Shown here: piece by piece, positions 1 to 10,425 of the stretch
How positions within the stretch are numbered: the stretch's first letter is position 1
How the letters are laid out: every line of letters starts with the position of its first letter
Origin: Talpa occidentalis
Lineage: Eukaryota > Chordata > Mammalia > Eulipotyphla > Talpidae
Reading direction: 5' to 3'
Length of the DNA: 64,000 nt
Assembly (NCBI RefSeq): GCF_014898055.3
Contig: NW_023601543.1
Coordinates: forward strand, 61,889,782 to 61,953,781
The notes under the pieces: generated by a model
What the model was told of the DNA's origin: nothing
Database searches by the model: none
Seen by the model: the letters and a program-made list of their open reading frames with translations, nothing else
Translations under genes and position numbers: made by a program

Positions 1-254
1 CTTTTAGATGGAGAAATTATATGTTCCAAGGACTTGTATGAGTATTTTACTTTTCCTTGTGATTTTAAAATTTTATAGGTTTTTATAAGCTATGTGTGTA
101 GTATATAACTTTTCAGACAGCTATAGGTCATAAAATGTTAACAATCGCAGGATACCAGATTCACTAATAGATAGCCACCGGAATGCTAAAAAAGCAACAC
201 ACATCCACAATATTTACAGGTAGGATTTTCTGGAAAGCAGATTGAGATAGGTTT
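1..254. other. Unassigned AT-rich sequence
   Basis: I see no recognisable repeat, RNA gene or open frame here. It is AT-rich flank to the old L1 end that follows. Confidence 0.4.
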
Positions 255-775
255 TAATATGGACAATGTTTTTGTTTTTATATTTATTTTCTTACATCAT
301 TGTTCTCCTCTCAGGTGCAGTCCTCATAGTTGTCCCACCACCACAGCACCCAGGGGCCCTCACCATAGTCCCTTGTGCTCCTCCCTTTTTTTTTTTTGAA
401 CCAACCCCCTCCCTTCTCCCCCCTTGCTGTTTGACTCAAGTCTATGGTCAGTTTGCAGATTTGTCTTTTTTTCTCCCCTTTTGTTGAGTTTTCCTATATT
501 CCACCTCTAAGTGAAACCATGCAATATTTTTCTTTTTCCTTCTGACTTACTTCTTTTAGCATAATCCATTCCAGCTATGCCCATGTTTCTGCAAATGGCA
601 TGAGTTTATCTTTTTTGAATGCTGACTAGTATTCCATGGTATATATATTCCACAACTTTTTGATCCTCTCATCTGTTTAGGGCATTTAATTTGTTTCCAT
701 ATCTTAGCTATTGTAAGCAGTGCTGCAATAAACATAGGAGTTAATATGCACTATGTTTTTTAGGGAGTGATATTG
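255..775 (-). mobile_element. Old LINE-1 3' end, antisense
   Basis: The plus strand carries the reverse complement of the L1 ORF2 C-terminus and 3'UTR. The typical run of phrases is present: a C-rich stretch, then sequence around 'tagcataatcc', 'gagtttatc', 'gtattccatgg' and 'gtgctgcaataaacat'. It is diverged, with no intact frame and no clear TSD. The same segment recurs at 33.4, 49.5 and 55.5 kb in other old copies and at 19.7 and 56.4 kb in young ones. Confidence 0.8.
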
Positions 776-909
776 GGGTCAACACCTATGCAAATAAGAA
801 TGCAACAGAGTTGAGTAGAGGGAGTTTACTTTCACACAAGATCAACAAAAGCCTCTGCTAAATCCCTGAGGAGTCAGACTTCTCCCACACTGGGCCAAGA
901 TAATGTGAT

Positions 910-1170
910 TTTTTTTAAAGATTTATTTATTTATTTATACAAGCACTGGGTACAGTTGAAGCACAGGAGAGTGAGAGAATTCACCAGAGTCAGAGAAGGG
1001 AGCAGACAGGCAGACTGACGAATACACTGCTGAGGGGAGCAGTGGGCGGCAGGAGATGTCTGTGTGCCATGTGGGACCCTCACCTGGTGGCCGGGGATCG
1101 AACTGGCACTGCAGAGGCTGCAGGCAGCTTCACAACCCAGCGCTCAACCACTGTGCCACTGGGGAGGCCC
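910..1170 (-). mobile_element. tRNA-derived SINE, younger type
   Basis: An antisense SINE with its T-rich tail at the left and its tRNA-like head at the right. It ends in the reverse complement of the family's GGGCCTCCC start. It is flanked by an exact 11-bp TSD, GATAATGTGAT, at 899-909 and 1171-1181. The tail carries the younger-type 'tacaagcactgggtacag' sequence in reverse orientation. Confidence 0.93.
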
Positions 1171-1181
1171 GATAATGTGAT

Positions 1182-1540
1182 CTTAAAGCGACTTCAGCAA
1201 TCAGTAATTTGAAGTGAACTACGGGGGGAGTGAGCGGCCTTAGTGAGGCCACTATCTGCAACCTGAGTTGGTCTCTGAAGGTGCTTACATTTAAGACTCA
1301 CTGCAGCAGCAACCCAACTTCCATTAAAGGAGGGATCAAGGCAAAAGAGCTCCACATAATATACCATAAGGATCTTCTCTGAAAAGTCAGTCATTTCAGA
1401 GATGCCCAAATTGCAACAATACATTTCCAATTAATTCAAGACATAATTTTTAGTATTTTTAAAATTCCAATAAAATGAAAATGCTAAATGAATTAATATT
1501 TTAAATGGGACTTGGTTAGTAATCACGAAAAATAAGAGCA
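1182..1540. other. Unassigned sequence
   Basis: AT-rich sequence with no repeat family or convincing frame that I recognise. Confidence 0.4.
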
Positions 1541-1544
1541 TTGG

Positions 1545-1710
1545 GGAAGGAATGATAACGACTTTCATTGAGCACTCTCTGGCCCAGGACTTTTAACATC
1601 CAGAATTTCATTTGTCCAGCCCAATAGCACTTTGTATTTACAAATGAGAAAACAGAGACAGAAAAGTTTATCCACAGCTGGTCAATTGTATACTTAGATC
1701 TGGATCATCA
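1545..1710 (-). mobile_element. MIR SINE remnant
   Basis: Diverged antisense MIR. It runs from a 'ttgagcactc' 3' region through the conserved core 'acaaatgagaaaacagag', followed by a degraded head. This old tRNA-derived SINE is shared by all mammals. Confidence 0.6.
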
Positions 1711-2225
1711 CAAAACTCTTGATCTACCATGATGACTCAACCTGACAAAGTGGCTGTGTTGTCAGAGATATCTCACTTCTGGCTTTTGGAGTGTTTTGGC
1801 AAATGGTGGCAGAGCCTGTAGCCAGGAGCCTGGGCCATAGCAGATGGTCTGGATTGTACCCAACACTACTCCAGGGGACAACAAAGGGACACCATGCTAT
1901 CTCCGGACAAATGTCTTCGGCATAGGCTTCTTGGAAATGTCCAATGAAAGAGGTCTATTAAATATGGTCCCTCATGTGGGTCTTCAATGGTCCCAGCATG
2001 TGGATGGGTCTTTTATGCCTTGAAGGAACCTACGTGACAGAGCCCATCAATCAACTAATACATTCTAAAAGCATCTTCCATGTGCTTATGCAGCAGAGGA
2101 GATACAAATACTACTGACCAATTTAGTTCTGTTTCCCCATCCAACACTACAACAAACTCAAGAACAATAAATGAAAATTCAAGTGGCAGGGTTTTTAATT
2201 TGTTGGCCAAGGAACAGAGAATGGA
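1711..2225. other. Unassigned sequence
   Basis: No family recognised. Short frames exist on both strands across 2055-2343, but they overlap each other, lack homology I can recall, and run into an L2 remnant. I treat them as chance. Confidence 0.35.
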
Positions 2226-2229
2226 GCCA

Positions 2230-3000
2230 ATTGTTGCTCTGAAGACCTTCAAACAGGGCTCCACTTCACTTAGAATAAAATCCAAATTCTTTGCAATGGC
2301 TTATAATTCCTACTCTTATCTTCCCTCTACTTCTCAAATCTAATACACCCTCTTTGGTCTACATATACTGGTTTTTTTTTTCAGTAGCTATTCCATTTGC
2401 CTGGAATAATCTTCCCCAATCTCTGCAGAATCAATTTATCCTCTTCCTCGAATTTTTCTGTTTTGGAGAGATTTTCTTTGATTCCCATAGCTAAATTCAT
2501 CCTCTTTTTATCATGGCTTTATTTTCTTCCTGGCACTTATAACTTTCTGAAGTCATCTCTTTTGCTCATTCACTTGCTCATCATTTGCCTATCCAAAATA
2601 TGTAAGCTACATGAGAATCAAGACTTTCTTTGTCCCCGGTACTTTAAGGAGTGTTTGACATGTGGTAAGGATTCAAATGTTTATTTTTTTAAATATTTAT
2701 TTATTTATGCATACAAGAGCTGGGGTACAGGCCAGAGGTGTGTGTGGGGGGTGGGAGGATTCACCAGAGACAGAGTAGGGAACAGAACAGGCAGACTGAC
2801 TGAAATACACTGCTGAGCTGAGTAGCAGGTGAGTCAGGAGAGGTCTGCTGTGCGATGTGGGTTTCTCCCTGGCCAGCAGGGGATCAAACTTGTGCTGCAG
2901 ACGCTGCAGACAGCTTCATAGGTTGTGTTTTAACCCCTTGCACTACCAGGGAGGCCCTCAAATGATTATTAAAAGAATAAATCAAAGAGGAATCTTAGGT
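2230..3000 (+). mobile_element. L2 LINE 3' end interrupted by a SINE
   Basis: The plus strand shows the usual L2 3' landmarks in order. These are 'aataaaatccaaattct', a 'gcctggaataatcttcc' region, 'aagctacatgagaa' and the terminal part. A younger SINE at 2680-2957 splits the terminus, and the two L2 halves rejoin across its 7-bp TSD. Confidence 0.75.
2680..2957 (-). mobile_element. tRNA-derived SINE, older type, in L2
   Basis: Antisense SINE flanked by the 7-bp TSD TCAAATG at 2673-2679 and 2958-2964. The tail has 'tatgcatacaagagctgggg', which marks the older subfamily, and the head at the right is degraded. The insertion point lies inside the L2 terminus, so this copy is younger than that L2. 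Confidence 0.92.
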
Positions 3001-3078
3001 TTCATTCCTGCTTGTATGAGTTGTGTGAAATTGGGAGGATGCAAGCATATTCATATTTGAATGCAAGCATATTCATCT

Positions 3079-3590
3079 AAAACAAGAGTTGGCAAAGTTG
3101 GCCTACATACCAAATATAGCTGGTTGCCAAATTTTGTGAATAAAGTTTTATTGGAACACAAGCATATTAATTCATTTTTTAAAAAATTATTTATTTATGC
3201 ATACAAGAGCTGGGGCATAGGCCAGAGTTGTAGGGGATGTGAGAGGATCCACTAAAGACAGAGTGGGGAACAGAACAGGCAGACTGACTGAGATACACTA
3301 CTGAGGGGAGCAGCAGGTGAGACAGGAGAGGTCTGCCTCGCCATGTGTGTTTCTCCCTGGCAGGCCAGGGATCAAACTTGTGCTACAGAGGCTGCGGAAT
3401 GCTTCACAGTGTGGTGCTTAACCCCTTGCGCCACCAGGGAGGCCCATATTAATTCATTTTTGTATTGTCTATGGATGTTTTCAAGTTGTAAGGGAAGAGC
3501 TGAGTAGTTGAGTCACTGTGTGACTCAAAAAGCCTATACAATATAAGATCTGGCTCTTTAAGGAAAAAGTTTCCTGACCCATGGTGATTA
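3079..3590 (+). mobile_element. MER3-like hAT DNA transposon remnant
   Basis: Sequence such as 'aataaagttttattggaaca', 'gtattgtctatgg' and 'gctgagtagttgag' matches my memory of the short non-autonomous hAT element MER3. The copy is interrupted by the SINE at 3180-3444. The family name is from recall, but a fossil DNA transposon is likely. Confidence 0.65.
3180..3444 (-). mobile_element. tRNA-derived SINE with 17-bp TSD
   Basis: Antisense older-type SINE. An exact 17-bp TSD, CATATTAATTCATTTTT, lies at 3163-3179 and 3445-3461. It interrupts the MER3-like element, which continues on both sides. Confidence 0.95.
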
Positions 3591-3914
3591 TATCTTTCCT
3601 ACATTGCCTGCAGTATTTTTGTAATGAACAAATAAGAAGATGCATGTGAAGATCTTTGTCAAGTGAGAAATGCAACTCATGTAAGGAGTTAATTTTATTA
3701 GCTAGGAAGGTGATTGTCCTGAAGCCCCTGCAGTTAGTCAATGGTTGTGTAAAATAAAAGCACTGACATATGATTCAGACTATTTCAAGAGGACTTCAGA
3801 ATAGTGTGAAATCATCTTTGTAGGCATAGACCATTGAGCCCTACCTGAATATCAGCCCAGCCTTGGGGTTATTACTATCTCACCAAAGTGAAGGCAATGA
3901 GGAAACAAGCATAG

Positions 3915-4085
3915 CTGGGGTCAAATTTCTACTCTACCACTCACCAGGTGTGTGTCTTTGGAAACTTACCAACTTACCAGCTCCTCATCTGTAAAATGAG
4001 GATAGCAAAAGTACCTATTACATAGGATTTTTGTGATGCTCAAGTGAGATAATGCATGGAATGAGACTGCCTTAAGCTAATTACA
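3915..4085 (+). mobile_element. MIR SINE remnant
   Basis: Sense MIR with the classic core 'ctcctcatctgtaaaatgag' followed by 'gtacctattacatagg' and 'gtgagataatgcatg'. It is one of the better preserved MIR copies in the window. Confidence 0.85.
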
Positions 4086-4174
4086 AACATCAATGGTAAG
4101 CACCTCACCTTCATCCTCCTCCTCTAGCTACCTGTAAAGGCAGGAACGGACACAAGGCAGGTTTCCTGATCCCA

Positions 4175-4560
4175 TGCAGACCGGGTAAAGGAGGAGTCAG
4201 AGTCCTGAGTAGTTTTGCAGGTTTTTTATTTGGGGTTCACCAGGCATATGGCAGGCAGGGGTGCTGCCTTGGGGCCTGGGAGGCTTGCAGGCCTCCCAGC
4301 CCCCAGCAAGTCTTCACTCTATCTAGGCTCTCTAGCGTTCATTCTGCTGCTTGTCGGCTTCTGCTGCTGCTACTGGTGCTGCTGCTGGCGTCCCCGTGAC
4401 GCCGCCCTTAAAAGCCCAGTCTTAGCTCAGCTGAATCCCATCTACCTATGCCCACACCCTATTCCAGGTGCCCGCCATCAAGCATGCATTCAGGACAAGG
4501 ATCCATCATCTATCCTGATGGCGGAAGGGCAGAAAAGCCTGATATTTTCTTTACCCTACA
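4175..4560 (-). mobile_element. Solo LTR, family shared with 36881-37334
   Basis: Antisense LTR. On the minus strand it starts TGTAGGGTAAA (right edge at 4560), and a reverse-complement poly(A) signal region (plus-strand ttttttattt) lies near its left end. The body aligns with 36881-37334 through shared stretches such as 'aggcctcccagcccc' and 'atgcccacacc'. A CTG-rich patch lies at 4340-4390. No internal retroviral sequence adjoins it, so it is a solo LTR. The left edge is approximate. Confidence 0.65.
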
Positions 4561-4564
4561 CTAC

Positions 4565-5860
4565 CTCTCCCACATTCTGAGGTAATTCTGTGGCTAAGGA
4601 AACAAGTTAGTGTCCTAGGGATATCATTTGCTCTCTGTTTCTTTTATATACAGCTACTTTCTCCAGAGGTGCACCATTCTCTTCCCAGATGACTTCTGCC
4701 ATTTGACATCAATCTAGACTCTTCTCTCCCTTACTTCCTGCATCGAATAGACAGCCAATTTCTGTCTCCTGAACCTGATATCTACTATCTATGCTCTGGG
4801 AGTCATCCTTATGGCCAAAACCCTATTTCACAAGTTCATCAGCTCCTGTTTCAACTCCTATTGATACCGGAATTGTCAGGCCTAGTCTCCCAGCCAGGAA
4901 TGGATCCCAGGCTGCAGGGGCAATGCTGAGCCCCAGCCACTAGACCCCCAAGGGTTGGTGTCTCACAAAGCCGCAGCAGGAACTTCTCAGACTCTCAGGC
5001 AAGCAAGCGAGAAGAGGCAGGTTTGTTTACAGAAAGAAAAAGTTTATTGAGGGGAAAAAGAACAGAAATAAAGTGGGACTCCCAGGCCAGGGAACCAGGC
5101 CTGGGAGGGGCAAGGAAGCCAAAGTGGAGTCGTGTCTCAGGGAATATATACTTTCTTTCCCTGATTATTCTAAAGCTCCACCATTCTCTTTGTGATTGGT
5201 CAGTTCTCGGCTGTCTCACTTAATTTGCTACTGAGTGGGGATCTTCACATTCCTTATCTAACAGGTTTGTCTTTCCCCATTTGTTACATCTTTATCTTTA
5301 TGGCCTAGTCTTCCGGGAGAGCATCTCCACACTTTATCACCTAAAAAAAACCAGGACCATCCTGGAGATTGTCCGTGGTCCTGGAATGTTTGTTTTTCCC
5401 ATTTTGTTAACAATGGTCCTGGAATGTTTGTTTTTCCCAGTGGAATTGGTTACATTCCCTTGGTTGTCCTTATCTCTAAAGCCTCCCTAAATTCTTCAGA
5501 GGTCCCCTCCTGCACTGTCCCTGAAACTGCCTAATAACCCTAGCTTGCCCTGTGTCTCACTATGACAGTCTTCCAGGTGGATATCTAATTCCAGGGATCT
5601 CCAGCTCCAAACCATCCTCCACGCAATATAGTGTTATCTTCTAGAAAAAAAAAATCATACCACTTCTTTAAAAGCACTGAGATACCTTCATTGTCTGCTT
5701 GTTACATGAAGTCCTTCTATATCTGCCACTTCCTACCCATGGAACCTCATCTTCTTCCATCAGTTTCCTGCGGGTAGCCTCCCCCTGTCTGTGTTTCAAT
5801 CACAGGCACCAATTTGCTGCTCCTTTAGCCAACCTACAGTACCAAGAGTGAGAAAAATGC
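4565..5860 (+). mobile_element. L2 LINE fragment split by an LTR
   Basis: Both flanks of the LTR at 4874-5567 read as one L2 copy. The left part is 4700-4873. The right part (5568-5840) carries the diverged 'ccacttctttaaaagc' and 'cttcctacccatgg' segments that correspond to the L2 region upstream of its 3' end. This makes the LTR a later insertion. Confidence 0.6.
4874..5567 (-). mobile_element. Solo LTR with TGTCA/TGACA inverted ends
   Basis: A 694-bp antisense LTR bounded by TGTCAGG at the left and TATGACA at the right, so both strands begin TGTCA. On the minus strand a TATA-like TATATATTCC sits at 5141-5150, and an AATAAA signal is the complement of 5043-5048, giving the expected U3-R order. 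A 31-bp stretch beginning 'tggtcctggaatgtttg' is repeated at about 5373 and 5412. No internal retroviral sequence adjoins it, and no clear 4-6 bp TSD remains. Confidence 0.75.
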
Positions 5861-7795
5861 TTGTTGTTGTAAACTACTGATATTTGGGAGAATGCTTTTA
5901 TGTAGCATTATCTCAGCCAAAATCTAATACATGACAGAAATTATAATTGAATAAAAAGGTATTGAATTGAAGCTTTATTCCCCCTAATGTAAGTTATATA
6001 GCATAATTTCACTCCAAAATAAAATCATAGATTTCAAAAAAAAATCACAAATAAATATGAAGAGGGAAATCATATATGCTATATTTGGGAAACCTTTACT
6101 CATTGTGTGTCTTATGTAGCCACAATTTAATCTCCATTAGCAGGGAAAATTTTCTTTTTAAAAATGTCATTGCAAAGTTCTAAAGGACAAAAATTATGAC
6201 TGAAGGAAAATCAAAGAGGCAGGAAAATGCAGTGGAAATGGCCTCAGTTAAAAAGCTTGAGAAGAGGTAACACAAAATGGGAAAAATTTAGGCTGATTGA
6301 ATGATTCAAGGAACAGGAAAGGAAATTCAGAAAGATAGGCAGGTAACCATGTGAATAAGAAGTCCTCAAAAGGGCTGGAAGTGGAAAGCTGTTTAGTGCC
6401 TTTGATGTGGATCTGAGCCAGAGAAGTCACCTAAGGAAGGTTAGCACTATGGCTGAATAAGAAGCCTTAGGTCACAGGCAAATAGTGTTCCCAAGAAGAG
6501 GTAGTCATTGAATTCATTCCCTTGGACATTTATCTGAGAGTTTTAATGGATGCTTGAAGATCATTTTGCTCACATTAGCTACAAAGGAGAATTGACCCCC
6601 AATGAGAGGCTCCATTGAGTACGTTAATTGCCCTACTAATGGCCTGACCTCTGATAATGTCACATATACAGTTCCTTTCCCTGATTGGTTTTCAAGTGCC
6701 CCAGCCCCCACTATAACTGTATATTGTTTTTCTTACCTTGTTGCTGGGAAAGAGGGAGGGGATATAGGGAGGAAGGAAAGAGGCTGTGCAGAGAATAAGC
6801 TATAATTCATTGTTGCTAATTACCAGAGTCAATGTGTCAGGTCATGTTGGTGTCTAGGGAATTGCCTAGCAAGGTAAAGATGGCCTGTTTAGCTCTCAAG
6901 GCCATGTGTGCCTCCTCTGACTTACCCTGATGCTTAGTCTTGAGGGGAACTAAAATGATCCAGGAATTTAAAAACATGTATAATTTGTAGCAAAAAAAAT
7001 CCTTGGATCCTTGCTGGGGAAATGTGGGGAAAGAGGTTAAAAAATAAATCCACCAGTGATCATTAGTCATCAAAAAAATTGATTTCTCTAGCCTTTCTAA
7101 GTAATTAATATTATGACATCATCTAAGAGCTTGTGATATAGAATGGGTAGTAAGTATCATGGAGAAATAATCATAGCTCTTTAAGTGTTTCATTTCAACA
7201 TAAACTTTATAAGCAGAAAAAAAATGTTGGATATCTTTTACTTTGGTGATTTCCAAGTTTTCATGGGCCATAAATTGCTAAATACTTGGTAGGATAGGTT
7301 TGTCTTGCTGGTTTGAAAGTCCCTTTATAACCAGAATATGTTGTAATAAATAAATAAATTTCTCCTCATCAATGGGAAGTGAGTGTCCTGAGTGATTTTG
7401 GAAATGGGTCTTCTTTGATGGTAATTACCTAGTCTAGCATCCAGACTTAATATACATACAATTAGCATGGAATAAACTATAGCTTATAGTGACCCATTTG
7501 AGAAAAGGGGTTTCTTATTATTTGTACTAGAAAAAAAATTAATGATAAAAATACAACAATTAAGACACTTGAAAAATATTCCCTAACATTCCAGTTCCAG
7601 CCACAATAAAAGAAGTAAGCAAAATAAATTTGCAAAATGAGTGAATTATTTTCATCTGTGGACCTCGGTACCCCATGTTTAAAGTGAGAGTCAGAAAATC
7701 TCTAAGTTACTTAGTTATTTCCTTGTGAAAAATTATCAAGATATCCAAGTCTGTGTGTGAACACAAAATGAGATAGACCTGCAGCCAGGGCTCCC
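5861..7795. other. Unassigned sequence, about 1.9 kb
   Basis: AT-rich non-coding sequence. I recognise no repeat family and no plausible exon. Short frames on both strands at 6248-6805 overlap each other and look like chance. Confidence 0.4.
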
Positions 7796-7799
7796 CTGA

Positions 7800-8110
7800 A
7801 ACTGGCATCTGACTTCTACTCCTATCTCACTTCATTTTGCCTTCACTCACAAAACTTATGACTTTACCAAAACAAATTTCCTCACTGGGACATCTTTGGA
7901 AAGGTCAGGCTTCAAGCCATTTCTGGACCTTGGCCAGGATGCTCCTCTCATTTAGAAAGTCATCCCTAAATTACCCAAATCCCACTCTTATTTCAAAATA
8001 GAGCTCACTGTTCACTTCTTCTATGAAGTATTCCCTGATTAGATCAACACTGACCCTTTCATTTATCTTAGCTGAGTTTGTATGACCTACAGTGTCATTA
8101 TATGCCATCC
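7800..8110 (+). mobile_element. L2 LINE 3' region remnant
   Basis: Sense L2-like sequence with segments near 'cacttcttctatgaagta' and 'ttccctgatt', corresponding to the conserved L2 3' end. It is strongly diverged. Confidence 0.6.
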
Positions 8111-8134
8111 AATATGTGCCATGGGTGTTTCATC

Positions 8135-8310
8135 TGTTTATGAGATTGGGTTGTAGAACCAGGCTGCCTGAGTTCAATTCTTATCTATACCACTTAATTA
8201 CACTGACTTTGGGGCAGTCGTTAACCTCAATTTACCTCTTGAGGCCATCACTGCATGACTTGCAAACCAGGGATACAATGACATGTATTTCAGAAGCTGT
8301 GTGTCATGGA
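8135..8310 (+). mobile_element. MIR SINE remnant
   Basis: Sense MIR showing the tRNA-related part 'ccaggctgcctgagttcaa' and the core 'tggggcagtcgttaacctca'. The 3' half is degraded. Confidence 0.7.
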
Positions 8311-8379
8311 ACAATTTCTCGCCAAACCAGCTTAAATAAATAAATCTATTACGAATGTTTCAAGAAATCTGGTTGATAT

Positions 8380-8563
8380 TATACAACATCAGCATTACAT
8401 AATGTTTTTGTGGTCTATTTACTCAAAATTTATATTATTTTGATACATTCATGTCCATTTAAAAAATAGAAATACAAGTAAATGAATAACTCATAATCCT
8501 ACCACCCAAATATAATCACTGCTGAAAATATTATGTTTATTTTTACAGCTATTTCCCACAAAT
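8380..8563 (-). mobile_element. Ancient L1-like 3' sequence, left half
   Basis: Sequence around 'aatcctaccacccaaatata' resembles a common antisense old-L1 3' region. It appears to resume after the LTR, at 9140-9270. The family assignment is uncertain. Confidence 0.35.
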
Positions 8564-8728
8564 TGTGGCAGTTTTAAAATATGTCTGCAGAATCTTTGGT
8601 GCTTTTCCCTTCAAAAGATAATCTAATTCCCTTCCAATTGAGAGTGAGTCAGTCTTAATGACAATCTAGCTAATATAATATGAAAGATTTGACGGTATGT
8701 GATTTCTGAAACGAGATTATAGAAAGCA

Positions 8729-8794
<66 letters not shown>

Positions 8795-9107
8795 ACTCTC
8801 TAGGGAATCTAGCTTCCATATGGAAACATTTAGACAGTGTAATGGAGTGGCACATATGGTGAAAAACTAAGGGTTCCTGCTAACAGTCCTATGAGTAAGC
8901 ATATCTTCCAGCTAGTCTTATGGTCTTCTTCAAAGATTATAGTCCCAGCAATTTTCTTTCTCCATGACATCAGTGACTCTGAACTGGAATCATTAATCCA
9001 AACAGTTCTCAAATTCCAGACACACAGAAACTATGAGCTTATTAATATTTATTGCTTTAAAGCACTAAGTTTTGGGGGGTAAGCTATAAATAATTACCAC
9101 TCATACA
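8564..9107 (+). mobile_element. MLT1-like (MaLR) solo LTR
   Basis: Starts TGTGGCAGTTTTAAAATATG, continues through 'atctaattcccttcca', and ends with 'aaagcactaagttttggggg' and a TACA terminus. This is the layout of mammalian-wide MaLR LTRs. A long CT microsatellite has grown inside it at the normally CT-rich position. No internal region is attached. Confidence 0.8.
8731..8789 (+). repeat. (CT)n microsatellite
   Basis: About 29 CT units with one TT interruption, expanded within the MLT1-like LTR. Confidence 0.97.
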
Positions 9108-9140
9108 TTATATATATATATATATATACACACACACATA
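9108..9140 (+). repeat. (TA)n(CA)n simple repeat
   Basis: About ten TA units run straight into a short CA run, at the right edge of the MaLR LTR. Confidence 0.95.
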
Positions 9141-9319
9141 CACAATATATCCTATTTATCTATATATTTTCAACAAAAACAAAATTAGTCCATATACTCT
9201 TTTGTAACCTTCATTTTTATCTATAATAATATATCATAAAATTATTTCTATCTATTTCTTCAGTCATGATTTTAAAGAAGTCAGAAAAAGCATGAAACTG
9301 TTATCAGAAAAACAAAAGC

Positions 9320-9960
9320 AAAAACTGCTCCATACATCTTTAGGGGATGAAAAAATTTTACTACTTTAGGTTCAGTATCTGTGGCCAAGCAAATTAAATT
9401 GACAAAAAATAAAAATAAACAGGAGAAAGGGCATAGAAATTTTATTTGATGTTAATATTTAAGTTTTTATGTGCATACGGTGTTCTCATAAAAAAAGGAG
9501 GTGAAAACTCAGAGAAGTGGTCAGGACTGAGAGCTTAACACTATTTTAACAAAAAGTGATAAATATATTGAGAAGTGACAAGGCAAAGAAAAGAAAAAGG
9601 GTTTGGGCTTCCAGAGGTGGTAAATTGTGGAAAGATAACCATACAAGGACAAACTAATGGAAGATAAGGGTTATTTCAATAAGGTTTGCTGTGCAGATTC
9701 AATGTCATACAGTCTCTGGGGTGATAAGAGTGTCTCTTATCAAGTGGTGATTTTCCTCTTACTCTTATGAGATGAAGATGGGGGGGGGCACTGTCACAAA
9801 ATGAAATTTATACCCAGCCCTTAGGCAGAAAGTGGGGGGAGTGGATAACTTTTCCTACATCTGCTGTTTCTCAATTGCCTTCAGCTCAAAATACTCCTTA
9901 TGCCAAAAAGGAATATATTGAGGTGGCATATTCTGATCTCCTTCAGTCTTCTCTCTAACA
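9320..9960. other. Probable ancient repeat, family unassigned
   Basis: Phrases such as 'gagaagtgacaaggcaa' and 'gatctccttcag' look like an interspersed element, possibly an antisense LTR, but I cannot name it. A poly(G) tract of nine sits at 9781-9789. There is no coding potential. Confidence 0.3.
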
Positions 9961-10425
9961 AGAGAAAAAAAATCTATATTCTACAATTTGAAATGACTTC
10001 AAATATAGCTATTATATCATTGCTAGAAAATGAAAGCAAATTCTGAAGTACCCATTCTCTCCCTAGTAGTGGGTTTTGTTACAAAAGAACATGATAGAAA
10101 TGAAGTAGAAATGAAGAGACAGAAGGGGTTGTGTCCATATGTATTTTGAGACATGGTGCAGGAAATTTTAATGAGGGAATTTTTAGTCTATAGATATAGA
10201 AAGCTTGAGAATCAATGTACTCTCCTAGAAAGACAAAAAATTCCAAGGCCCCTCAATGAAATAAGGGGGGGTGAGAGGTCAAAAGAGGAAGCATAAGAAG
10301 AGGTATCAACAAAAACAGGGAAACAAGAGCAGATGAAGTCGTGATAGCCAGAATAATATCAGGAAAGTGACTGGAGAGTGGGCATGCTTAAAAGTCTCAT
10401 TTACCATTAAAAAAAAAAAGGAAAG
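9961..10425. other. Unassigned sequence
   Basis: Purine-rich, AT-rich sequence with no recognised family, ending at an A-run just before the old L1 5' end. Confidence 0.4.

Noticed and set aside
4215..4580. 121-codon frame with a leucine/cysteine-rich stretch resembling a membrane segment
   Set aside because: It lies within the LTR at 4175-4560 and arises from the CTG-rich patch. The related LTR at 36.9 kb does not keep the frame.
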